Source: Streptomyces diastatochromogenes
GTDB taxonomy: Bacteria > Actinomycetota > Actinomycetes > Streptomycetales > Streptomycetaceae
DNA length: 64,000 nucleotides
Assembly: GCF_002242805.1 (NCBI RefSeq)
Contig: NZ_MCGQ01000020.1
Coordinates: forward strand, 275,184 to 339,183
Direction of reading: 5' to 3'
Position numbers and translations under genes: made by a program. The notes beneath the pieces were generated by a model. The model worked only from the letters and a program-made list of their open reading frames with translations, did not search any database and had not been told where the DNA came from. Shown one piece after another: positions 42,237 through 50,018 of this stretch (its first letter is position 1; the number at the start of each line of letters is the position of its first letter).

Positions 42237-43382
42237 TCAGCGACGGTCCTTCGACTCGGCGTCCAGCGGTTCCAGGCCGATGCCCTCGCGGGCTCCGCGT
42301 TGCGGCGGGTGGAACGCGATGGCGTGCAGGGCTCCGGCGAGCAGGGTGAAGAAGCCCGTACGGGCGAAGGTGCCGCCACCGGCCGCGCGCAGCAGCAGTC
42401 CGCCGAGGGCGCCGATCTCGTCCTCGACGCGGTCGCGGGCGCGGACGGCCAGGTTGAGCTGGTCGCCCGCCGGCCGGCCGGTGTCGATCGCGTCGGCCGC
42501 GTCGAGCAGTTCCGCCTGCAGTCGGCGCAGCCCGTCGAAGGCTTCCGTCCACCGCCTGGAGCCCGCCCGCCGCTCGGCCGGGGTGGCGGTCGCCAGGCAG
42601 CGGGCGACGCCGAGGTAGGAGGCGCTGATCAGCAGTTGGAACCAGGTGTAGCAGTCGGTGGCGAAGCGCCGGCCGGTCTCGCCGCGCAGCGGGAAGACGC
42701 GGTCGTCCGGTACGCGCACACCGGACAGGCGGACGGCGTGGCTCTCCGCCGCGCCGAACACCGGGCTGGTCCAGAACGGTTCGCGCTCCAGGCTCCCGGC
42801 CCCGGCCGGGACGAAGACCTGCGCGTATCCCTCGGGGGTGTCGTCGGCCGCGCGCAGCTCGGCCATCAGGGACAGCACGTCCATGCTGGTGGACAGGGAG
42901 CACGGCCGCTTCAGGCCGGTGACGAGCCAGTCGGCGCCGTCGCGGACCGCCCAGCTGCCGAGCGTGCGCAGGTCGCGGCCGGGCGCCGACTCCGCGCCGC
43001 CCGAGGCGAGGAGCCCGGCGCCGGTGCCGAGGTCCTTCACGATCGCCGCGGCCCGCTCGTCGCCGGAGCGGGCCACCCGGCCGAGCGCGGCGATCTTGTA
43101 GTGGTGCATGGTCGTGGCGATGGCCACGGCCGGGGCCAGGGTGCCGAGCGCGACCTGGAAGCGTACGGCGTCCGCCGCTGACGCCCCGGTGCCCGCGTAC
43201 TCCCGGGGCACGAGCAGAGCCGTGGCGCGGGTCCGCTTCAGCGCCGCGAACGCGGGCCCGGCGTCCTGCTCGTGCTGCTCGGCCGACCGGGCGGACAGGG
43301 CGGCGAAGAGCCCGTCGGCCATCGCGTCCAGTCCTGCCCGGGCGTCGGCGACGACGACGTCCTCGATCTCACGACCGGTCAC
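42237..43382 (-). CDS. Acyl-CoA dehydrogenase-fold flavoprotein
   Basis: A 381-residue member of the acyl-CoA dehydrogenase family, at the short end for the fold. Recognisable parts are ALLVPREYAGTGASAADAV, TTMHHYKIAALGRVA, GAGLLASGGAES and VRDGADWLVTGLKRPCSLST. The C-terminal helical domain is complete, but I could not place a catalytic glutamate. GTG 43382 overlaps the ligase stop as GTGA. Beside a ligase and carrier it may oxidise a carrier-bound aminoacyl or prolyl group, as PltE/RedW do for pyrroles. N-hydroxylation, as in isobutylamine hydroxylase, is an alternative. Confidence 0.78.
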   Translation of the reverse strand: MTGREIEDVVVADARAGLDAMADGLFAALSARSAEQHEQDAGPAFAALKRTRATALLVPREYAGTGASAADAVRFQVALGTLAPAVAIATTMHHYKIAALGRVARSGDERAAAIVKDLGTGAGLLASGGAESAPGRDLRTLGSWAVRDGADWLVTGLKRPCSLSTSMDVLSLMAELRAADDTPEGYAQVFVPAGAGSLEREPFWTSPVFGAAESHAVRLSGVRVPDDRVFPLRGETGRRFATDCYTWFQLLISASYLGVARCLATATPAERRAGSRRWTEAFDGLRRLQAELLDAADAIDTGRPAGDQLNLAVRARDRVEDEIGALGGLLLRAAGGGTFARTGFFTLLAGALHAIAFHPPQRGAREGIGLEPLDAESKDRR

Positions 43383-44860
43383 TGGGTGCTGCCCTCCTGA
43401 GCGTGCATGAGCCGCCGTACGGCGGCGTAGTCGGTCTTTCCGAGGGGGGTGCGCGGGATCGCCGAGGTGATCTCGTACCGCTGGGGGAGCTGGTACGACA
43501 GCAGCCGCTCGCCGAGCAGCCGCCGTACCTCGGTCAGGTCGAACCCGTCGTCGGCGACGAGCAGCGCGGCGACCCGTTCGGTCTGTCCCGCGTCCGTGAC
43601 GCCGACCACGGCGCTGTCCAGCACGCCGGGGCAGCGGCGCAGCGCGGCCTCGACCTGGAGGGGGCCGACCTTGTTCCCGGCGACGTTGATGAAGCCGGAC
43701 AACCGGCCCCGTACGTACCAGCCGTCGCGGTCGGCGCGGACGAGGTCGCGGGTGCGCAGCCACCCGTCCTCGAACATCTCGGCGCTCGATGCGGGGTCGT
43801 GGTAGTAGCCGCGGGCGAGCGCGGGGCCCCGGACGTACAGCTCGTGCAGGGGCTCCCGGCCGGTGCCGTCGGGCACGGGCTCCAGCCGCCATTCGACACC
43901 GGCGACGGGGGTGCCGATGGAGCCGTGGCCGACGTACGTCCGGTCGAAGCAGATGACGCCGATCTCGGACAGGCCGTACACCTGGCGCAGCGGCACCCCG
44001 AACCGCTCGTGGAACCTCTCCTGCGTGTCGAGGCCCAGGGGCGCGCTCCCGGAGATGACCGTCCGCAGCGAACGCGCCCAGGCCGGCGGCAGTTGCCGCG
44101 CCTGCGTGAGCAGTTGGTACAGGACGGGCAGGCCGCTCATCAGCGTGACGCCGTTCCGGTCGATCTGCCGGGCCAGGCCCCGGCCGGTCAGCCGGCCGCC
44201 CCGGGCGAACACCACGGTCGCGCCGGCGAGCAGGGCCGGCAGGGTGAGGACGTCGATGCCGTGGCAGTGCGCCAGCGGCAGCGGACACAGGACCACGTCG
44301 TCCGGGGTCAGCTCCAGCTCGCCGCCCCACAGCCGGACCCGGGCGCCGATGGCCGCCTGGCTCATGACGATGCCCTTGGGCTCGCCGGTGGAGCCGGAGG
44401 TGCAGTGCACCACCCAGTCGCCGGGCGCGTAGCCGGTCGCCGCCCGGGCGCGGTGCCGCTCGGCGTCCTCGACCGCCCGCAGGGCGAACGCGCCCCGCCC
44501 GGGGTACGGCTGCTGGTCCACGGCCAGCAGACTGACGTCGAAACGGGCCGCGTTGTGCCTGCGCTCCGATGCGGACAGGCGGCTGTCCAGCAGGACGGTG
44601 ACGATGCCGAGCCGGGCGGCGGCGAGGTAGAGCGACAGGAAGGTGAAGGGGTCGTCGACGGCCAGCCCCAGCACATCGCGCGGGCCGAACCGGGCGGCCA
44701 GCTCACCGGCCGCGGCGTCGACGGCGGCGAGCAGTTCGGCGTACGTCGACTCGGTGCCGTCGTAGCCGACCACCGCCCGGGCCGTGGGCGCGGCGAGCGC
44801 CACCGTGCGGAACGCCGGGTACAACTCGCCGTCCGGGGCGGTGTGGATGCCGTCCGTCAT
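43379..44860 (-). CDS. Stand-alone AMP-dependent ligase/A domain
   Basis: A 493-residue acyl-adenylating enzyme. It has the P-loop-like HCTSGSTGEPKGIVM, GLSEIGVI, the hinge RTRDLVRADRDGWYVRGR and the catalytic lysine region RTPLGKTDYAAV. It carries no carrier domain, so it loads a separate PCP or CoA. ATG 44860 follows a very strong GGGAGGAGG site. It heads the minus-strand unit and is followed by the dehydrogenase-like gene, the order seen in proline- and pyrrole-activating sets. The substrate is not predicted with confidence. Confidence 0.85.
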   Translation of the reverse strand: MTDGIHTAPDGELYPAFRTVALAAPTARAVVGYDGTESTYAELLAAVDAAAGELAARFGPRDVLGLAVDDPFTFLSLYLAAARLGIVTVLLDSRLSASERRHNAARFDVSLLAVDQQPYPGRGAFALRAVEDAERHRARAATGYAPGDWVVHCTSGSTGEPKGIVMSQAAIGARVRLWGGELELTPDDVVLCPLPLAHCHGIDVLTLPALLAGATVVFARGGRLTGRGLARQIDRNGVTLMSGLPVLYQLLTQARQLPPAWARSLRTVISGSAPLGLDTQERFHERFGVPLRQVYGLSEIGVICFDRTYVGHGSIGTPVAGVEWRLEPVPDGTGREPLHELYVRGPALARGYYHDPASSAEMFEDGWLRTRDLVRADRDGWYVRGRLSGFINVAGNKVGPLQVEAALRRCPGVLDSAVVGVTDAGQTERVAALLVADDGFDLTEVRRLLGERLLSYQLPQRYEITSAIPRTPLGKTDYAAVRRLMHAQEGSTQ

Positions 44861-44960
44861 GGTGGACCTCCTCCCTGGTGAGGGCGCGCCGGGGCGCGCT
44901 TCGTGCGGCTCGGACGGGGTGAACGGGGCCTGGTCCGGGCCGGGTTGCTGCGGTCTTGGC

Positions 44961-44993
44961 GGCTCGGACCGGGGGCCGGCCCCGGTCCGAGCC
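44961..44993. terminator. Long hairpin terminator after the halogenase gene
   Basis: GGCTCGGACCGGGG and CCCCGGTCCGAGCC pair perfectly (14 pairs) around GCCGG. It lies 22 bases past the halogenase stop and upstream of the ligase, separating two transcription units. Confidence 0.85.
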
Positions 44994-45014
44994 GAGGTGT
45001 CACGGGCTGGCTGA

Positions 45015-46436
45015 TCAGGCCGGGTCGGCGGGACGCAGGCCGAGCCGGGGCTCGGTCACGACGCGCAGGCCCAGCAGGCTGTCGTCGCGGTGCGGCTCGG
45101 TCCGCAGGACGTCGAACGACGGCTCGCCGACGTCCGGGTCGCCCGCCGTGGCCTCCTTCTGGACGCGCAGCGCCTCGTCCGCCAGGCGGTCCGTCAGCAC
45201 CCGCGTACGGGCGTCGGTCGCCTCGCGGATGTCCGACATGCCGGCGATGATCTCGCCGAAGGAGACCGAGTCCCGGGCCCCGCGTTCGGCTCCGGCGTCC
45301 TCCCGGACCAGCCGGTCGGCGGTCCAGAAGAAGTCGTCCTTGCCCTGGTAGGTCTCGTACATGCTGCTCACCAGGGCGAGGGCGCGGGTGTAGGCGCGGC
45401 GGTAGGCGGCCTCGAAGAAGGTGAGCCCCTCGGCCTCCGGCAGTTCGCCCCGCCGCACCGAGGCCAGCGCCGCCGCCCCCACCAGGCCGCCGTACAGGGC
45501 GAGGTGGACGCCCGTCGACAGCAGTGGGTCGAGGAAGCACGCCGCGTCGCCGATCAGCATGTAGCCGGGGCCGCAGAACCGGTCGGCGACATACGAGTAG
45601 TCGGTCTCCGCCCGCGCCTCGGCGACACAGGTGGCGTCCGCGACCAGGTCGCTGACGATGTCGGACTCGGCGATCACCGACCGGTACAGGTCGTCCAGGG
45701 AGCCGTGGGCGCGGCGGTCCCGCGCGAAGACGTCCTTGTGGGTGACCAGACCGATGCTGGTGCGGCCGCCGTGCAGCGGGATGACCCAGTACCAGCCCTT
45801 GGGCGACGAGATCACGTTCACCCCGCCTTCGGGGCTGTCCGGCAGCAGCCGGGCGTTCTCCCAGTAGCTCCACAGGGCCACGTTGCGGAAGAACCGGTGC
45901 TGCTGCCGGTTGCGGAAGTGCTGGGCGCTGAGCAGTCCGGCGCGGCCCGAGGCGTCGATGAGGAAGTCGAACCCGTCGAGGGTGACGGGTCCCTCGCCCT
46001 CACGCACACAGTGCACCGCGCGGGGGCGTCCGTCCTCGTCGAAGTCCACGGACTTCGCGGCGATCCCGTGCTCGACCCGGACGCCTTTCTCGCGGGCGTT
46101 GTCGAGCAGCAGCGCGTCGAAGGCGGCCCGGTCGACCTGCCAGGTGCTCACGTGGTCGCCGAACTGCTTGCTCCAGTCGATGACCCAGCTGTCGTCGCCC
46201 CAGCGGAACGCGCCGCCGCGTTTGACCTGGAAGCCGCCCGCGTCCAACTTGTCGGCGACACCGATCAGTTGGAGCACGTGCCGGGTGGAGGGGGTGAGGG
46301 ACTCCCCGATGTGGTAGCGCGGGAACTGCCGGCTCTCCACCAGCCGGACGTCGAATCCCTCCTGCGCGAGAAGGGTCGCGGTGACGGACCCCGCCGGGCC
46401 GCCACCCACGACGAGGACGTTGCTCGGTACGGTCAT
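45015..46436 (-). CDS. FAD-dependent halogenase (PCP-substrate/phenolic type)
   Basis: A 473-residue flavin halogenase. The FAD site is GGGPAG at 11-16. The halogenase motif WYWVIP is at 215-220. Lys72 in FQVKRGGAFRW matches the lysine that forms the chloramine, and GDAACFLDPLLSTGVHLAL closes the flavin domain. The sequence looks nearer to PltA/CndH-type enzymes acting on carrier-bound or phenolic substrates than to free-tryptophan halogenases. ATG 46436 is 38 bases after the ketosynthase stop. Flavin reduction must come from elsewhere unless the PaiB-like protein helps. Confidence 0.9.
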   Translation of the reverse strand: MTVPSNVLVVGGGPAGSVTATLLAQEGFDVRLVESRQFPRYHIGESLTPSTRHVLQLIGVADKLDAGGFQVKRGGAFRWGDDSWVIDWSKQFGDHVSTWQVDRAAFDALLLDNAREKGVRVEHGIAAKSVDFDEDGRPRAVHCVREGEGPVTLDGFDFLIDASGRAGLLSAQHFRNRQQHRFFRNVALWSYWENARLLPDSPEGGVNVISSPKGWYWVIPLHGGRTSIGLVTHKDVFARDRRAHGSLDDLYRSVIAESDIVSDLVADATCVAEARAETDYSYVADRFCGPGYMLIGDAACFLDPLLSTGVHLALYGGLVGAAALASVRRGELPEAEGLTFFEAAYRRAYTRALALVSSMYETYQGKDDFFWTADRLVREDAGAERGARDSVSFGEIIAGMSDIREATDARTRVLTDRLADEALRVQKEATAGDPDVGEPSFDVLRTEPHRDDSLLGLRVVTEPRLGLRPADPA

Positions 46437-46474
46437 GACCTGCTTCCGGTCCTGGGTGCGGATGGGAGGACGGT

Positions 46475-47731
46475 TCACGCGCCGCGGAAGACGAGCGCGG
46501 AGTTGTTGCCGCCCATGCCGACGCTGGTCGAGACGGCGACGTCGACCGGCGTGTGCGCGCCCTTGTCGATGACGTGGTTGAGTTCGCAGCCCTCGTCGGG
46601 CACCCGCAGACCCCAGGTCGGCGGCACCTGGTCGTGGCAGGAGGCGAGCAGCGCGGTCATGGCCTCCATCGCGCCGGACGCGCCGAGCATGTGCCCCGTG
46701 GCGCCCTTGATGCCGCTGACCCGCAGGTTGTCGGCGTGCCCGCCGAACACCTTGCGGATCGCGGTGACCTCGGCCGGGTCGTTGGACTTGGTCGCCGTAC
46801 CGTGCACGTTGAGGTAGCCGACCTGCTCCGGGGTGATGCCGGCGTCGGCGAGGGCCTCCTCCAGGCACGCGGTCATGCCGGGGGCGTCGCTCGGCGGGAT
46901 GTCGCTCATGTCGAAGGCGTCGCCGCGCAGGCCGTAGCCGAGGAGTTCTCCGTAGATACGGGCCTTGCGGGCGAGGGCGTGCTCGCGCTCCTCCAGGACG
47001 AACACGGCCGCACCCTCGCCGAGCACCGTGCCGTCGCGGTCGCGGTCGAAGGGCCGGCACGCGCCGGAGGCGGCCCCGGTGTGGTTCTGCGCGAAGCCGG
47101 AGACGATGATCTCGGTGACGGGGGACTCGGCACCACCGGCGAGCATCACCTCGGCGCGGCCGTGCCGGATCTTGTCGTACGCGGCGATGACCGAGTCGGA
47201 GCCCGAGGCCGAGGCGCCGGAGACGGTGACCAGCGGCCCGCACAGCCCGTACCGCACGGACAGCAGCGAGGTGCCCGCGTTGGGCAGGGTCATGTTGAAC
47301 AGCCGCGGCGACACACCCCGCGTGCCCTTCTCCGCCATCTTCGCGAACTGGTCCTGGAGCACCTCGGTGCTGGAGAACGCCATGCCGATGGCGGCGCCGT
47401 ACCGCTGGAACCGCTGGTCGGACTTCTTGCGGGAGACGATCTCGTTGCGGGGCAGGTCCAGGCCCGCGTCGAGCAGCGCGGCGTTGGAGGCGGCCAGCGC
47501 GTACTGCTGATAGCGGTCCAGAACGCGCTGGTCCCGCGGGGAGATTCCGTGGTCCTCGGGGTTGAACCCGACGACCTCGCCGGAGGTCTTGACCGGGCAG
47601 CGGGAGGTGTCGAAACGGGTGGTCTCCCGTACCCCGCTGTGGCCGTTCATGAGGTTGGTGAAGATCTCGTCGACACGCTCGCCGACCGGGGTTACGGCCC
47701 CGAGACCGGTGATGACCACACGTCGGTCCAT
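46475..47731 (-). CDS. KAS II-like ketosynthase with Cys to Ser active site
   Basis: A 418-residue FabF-fold condensing enzyme. The nucleophile elbow reads GASASG, placing Ser174 (codon TCG) where the family has Cys; His310 (NVHGTAT), Lys342 and His347 (KGATGH) are kept. Ordinary decarboxylative chain extension through a Cys thioester is thus unlikely. The protein may be an acyltransferase or esterase-like catalyst using Ser, or bind a partner. ATG 47731 has AGAGGA six bases upstream. It is the first gene before the halogenase, with which it forms a two-gene unit ended by the terminator at 44961. Confidence 0.88.
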   Translation of the reverse strand: MDRRVVITGLGAVTPVGERVDEIFTNLMNGHSGVRETTRFDTSRCPVKTSGEVVGFNPEDHGISPRDQRVLDRYQQYALAASNAALLDAGLDLPRNEIVSRKKSDQRFQRYGAAIGMAFSSTEVLQDQFAKMAEKGTRGVSPRLFNMTLPNAGTSLLSVRYGLCGPLVTVSGASASGSDSVIAAYDKIRHGRAEVMLAGGAESPVTEIIVSGFAQNHTGAASGACRPFDRDRDGTVLGEGAAVFVLEEREHALARKARIYGELLGYGLRGDAFDMSDIPPSDAPGMTACLEEALADAGITPEQVGYLNVHGTATKSNDPAEVTAIRKVFGGHADNLRVSGIKGATGHMLGASGAMEAMTALLASCHDQVPPTWGLRVPDEGCELNHVIDKGAHTPVDVAVSTSVGMGGNNSALVFRGA

Positions 47732-48239
47732 CGTCTGTCCTCTCCTGAACCGCTCCCCAGAGCAGGGGCGGTCGCTGAATACGCGCCGGTTCGACGCCGT
47801 GGATCGCGCGGAATTCGATTCGCCTGCCGGGCAGTCGCACAGGACTGCCTCAGATATCGCAGGGACGGTAACGAGCGGTTCCTGGACGGAATTACCTGTC
47901 CAGGAACGCGGCGAGCGCGGGAATTCGTGACACTGCTTCGCCGGAACGTGACCACATCACAGTTCCAATCAGCCGCACAAGATCTTTCCACATATCGAGA
48001 CCCGGGTAAGTCTCGTCGGTAAATGGCCAGTTGAGCGCGAAGGTTTCTGACCCTCGATGACTGAAAACTTATCCCGGCCGACCCCTCGACGGCCCCTGCG
48101 CGGGGCTGGCCGAGTGCGGTCGTGGCACCGGGCGGTCAGCCCCCTGGGTCACGACAGGGGGCGCCGACTGCCAGACTGGACGTGGCGAAAGCGCGTGGGA
48201 GACAGGGGGGACGCCGGGAGAACGGGGGCGGGCGTCCGG
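47732..48239. other. Intergenic region between ketosynthase and regulator
   Basis: About 500 bases. The first 250 are less GC-rich and should hold the ketosynthase promoter; they include the palindrome at 47878-47907. The rest is GC-rich. A plus-strand frame starting at 48057 runs antisense through the regulator and I do not accept it. Confidence 0.5.
47878..47907. promoter_or_regulatory. Perfect 10-bp inverted repeat upstream of ketosynthase gene
   Basis: GTTCCTGGAC and GTCCAGGAAC are exact complements separated by ten bases, about 150 bases before the ketosynthase start. The arms plus spacer suit a dimeric regulator binding on one DNA face; a weak terminator is less likely because the loop is long. 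Confidence 0.5.
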
Positions 48240-49256
48240 TCAGACGTCGAGCCAGCCGCGGGCCGCGGCATGCGCGCCGGCCTGGAAGCGGGAGTCGGCC
48301 TTGAGCTTGCGCATGAGGTCGGTCATGATGCGGCGCAGCGTGCGCGAGGAGATCCCGAGCGACCGGGCGATGGCGTCGTCCTTCATGCCCTGGCTGAGCA
48401 TCCGCACCAGGGAGAGTTCCCGGCTGTCGAGGTCCTCGTCCGCGGTGTCCGCGTTCGGGGCGACGGCCGCCGACGCGGTGGCGCCGTGCACCCAGCAGAA
48501 CTCGAAGACCGACACGAACAGGGCGAGCATGTCGGGGTCCCGGACCTCCAGGGCCGTGATGGCGTCCGGGTTCGCGTCCGGATCGGTATCAGCGGTTCCG
48601 GCCGGTACGTAGGCCACGACCCGGTCGACCACGATGAGCCGGAACGGCAGCACCGACGCCACCCGGACCTGGGCGCCCGCCTCCTGGAGTTCTTCCAGGT
48701 GGGCTCGGCCGTGCGGGACCTTGAGCATCGTGCTCAGGTGGATGGAGCGCATGGTGACACCGCGGTCGATGACCTCGCGGTTGCGCTTCATGCTGTCCTT
48801 CAGCATGGTGTGCGGCAGCGGGGAGCCCGGGTGCATGCTCAGCACCTCGGTGCGGGCCTGCGTGGCCGCTCCCTCCAGCGCGACGGAGATCTCGCGCTGA
48901 CCGACCAGCCGACTGGCAAGGGACGGCTGCTCGCCGTCGGTGCGCAGCCGCATCAGCGAGGCGCTGAGCACCGAAAGGGTGGTCCGGGCGCGCTCCAGCT
49001 CGGCGAGGCACTCGCCGGCCGCCTCCTCCTGCAGGGCCACCATCCGGGCGAGGACCGCGTCCGGACTGAGTGTGACCACCTCACCGTGGCCGCCCAGCCG
49101 GCGCACCAGCCCGGTCCGGCTCAACTGGTCCAGGGCGCGGTCCAGTTCAGCCTCGGACAGATCCAGCGCCTCGCCCGCCGCACGCGGACCCACCGAGGGG
49201 TCGCTGAGCAGCAGCCGCAGAAGGCGATGGCCCTGGTCGGTCAGCATATGGCGCAC
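48240..49256 (-). CDS. Cluster regulator with TrmB-like sensor and LuxR-type helix-turn-helix
   Basis: A 338-residue regulator. The N-terminal 60 residues form a winged helix (RLLRLLLSDPSVGPRAAGEAL), the middle resembles the TrmB/phospholipase-D-like sensor common in Streptomyces cluster regulators, and the last 60 residues are a LuxR-type helix-turn-helix (MKDDAIARSLGISSRTLRRI). The start is ATG 49256, with ATG four codons later possible. It is the only dedicated regulator in the cluster, so it likely activates the neighbouring biosynthetic units. Confidence 0.85.
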   Translation of the reverse strand: MRHMLTDQGHRLLRLLLSDPSVGPRAAGEALDLSEAELDRALDQLSRTGLVRRLGGHGEVVTLSPDAVLARMVALQEEAAGECLAELERARTTLSVLSASLMRLRTDGEQPSLASRLVGQREISVALEGAATQARTEVLSMHPGSPLPHTMLKDSMKRNREVIDRGVTMRSIHLSTMLKVPHGRAHLEELQEAGAQVRVASVLPFRLIVVDRVVAYVPAGTADTDPDANPDAITALEVRDPDMLALFVSVFEFCWVHGATASAAVAPNADTADEDLDSRELSLVRMLSQGMKDDAIARSLGISSRTLRRIMTDLMRKLKADSRFQAGAHAAARGWLDV

Positions 49257-49402
49257 ACGCGATCCACTCCTTCATATTCATGCCGACTATGGCATATCCA
49301 AACAGTGAGATCGCTCCGGGGTCGCCACGGCTCCGCCGGACACGCCGGAGCGGGCCATCGGCTGCTGCGATGACCCGCTCCGTGTCGGCATCAGGTGGCT
49401 GA

Positions 49403-49567
49403 TCAGCCCCAGGCCAGATCGTCCGGTGCCGCGGCCGCCGCCACGGCCGGCGCCTCGGTCCCTCCCGCCGGCCGTTCGACGGTGCCGGCCAGCACCGCGA
49501 GCATCGCGGCCCCCATCAAGAGCGCGGCCAGACAGCTCCCCTTGGCCTGAATGCTCTCGTTACGCAT
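49403..49567 (-). CDS. Small secreted or membrane peptide (54 aa)
   Basis: A 54-residue peptide with an N-terminal hydrophobic helix (LAALLMGAAMLAVLAGTV) and an Ala/Pro-rich tail ending DDLAWG. ATG 49567 has AGGGGG about seven bases upstream. It lies upstream of the regulator gene in the same direction. It may be a signal peptide-bearing signal molecule, a membrane accessory, or a RiPP-like leader/core, but no modifying enzyme for a RiPP is evident. Function unknown. Confidence 0.5.
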   Translation of the reverse strand: MRNESIQAKGSCLAALLMGAAMLAVLAGTVERPAGGTEAPAVAAAAAPDDLAWG

Positions 49568-50018
49568 TACATCCCCCTCGTCAATTCGAGCCACTGGTAC
49601 GGCGTTCCGGTGGCGATCCGATGTTGCCCCCCTCGCGTGGGGCGGGGAAAGAGAAGTCCGTCGTCCAGGAAGGGTCATGGCACATTGCGGCCATGTAACG
49701 CGGCACACAGAAATAGCCCCGGGGAAGGTCAAGTTCCGGAAATCCTCCACAAGTCCCGTGGCCGAAAGGGGAGTTGTCAATTGGGCGGCGCGTTCCACGA
49801 GGAATCTTGTGGCGAGCCCGCCCCGGACGCGCTCCCTGTCCGGAGCCGGACACGGCATGTCACGGCCAGTGTCCCGCTGTGGACAGCCTGTTGCGACCCC
49901 GCAGAGGATCGAGTCAGCCGTCGGCAGAGACGCTGTGCGACCGAGGAGCCCCGGGACGGGGCCTGTCCTCCGGCGCTGCCTGGAACGGCCGGACTTTCCC
50001 GTACGCAAAGGACCAACA
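49568..50018. other. Divergent promoter region ahead of argH
   Basis: About 450 bases between the small peptide gene and argH. TGTCCGG-AG-CCGGACA at 49848-49863 is a perfect inverted repeat, followed by further TGTC/GACA half-sites to about 49890. I see no clear ARG box and no gene. Confidence 0.5.

Noticed and set aside
48057..49373. A plus-strand frame starting in the gap before the regulator
   Set aside because: No ribosome site, and most of it is antisense to the LuxR-type regulator gene.
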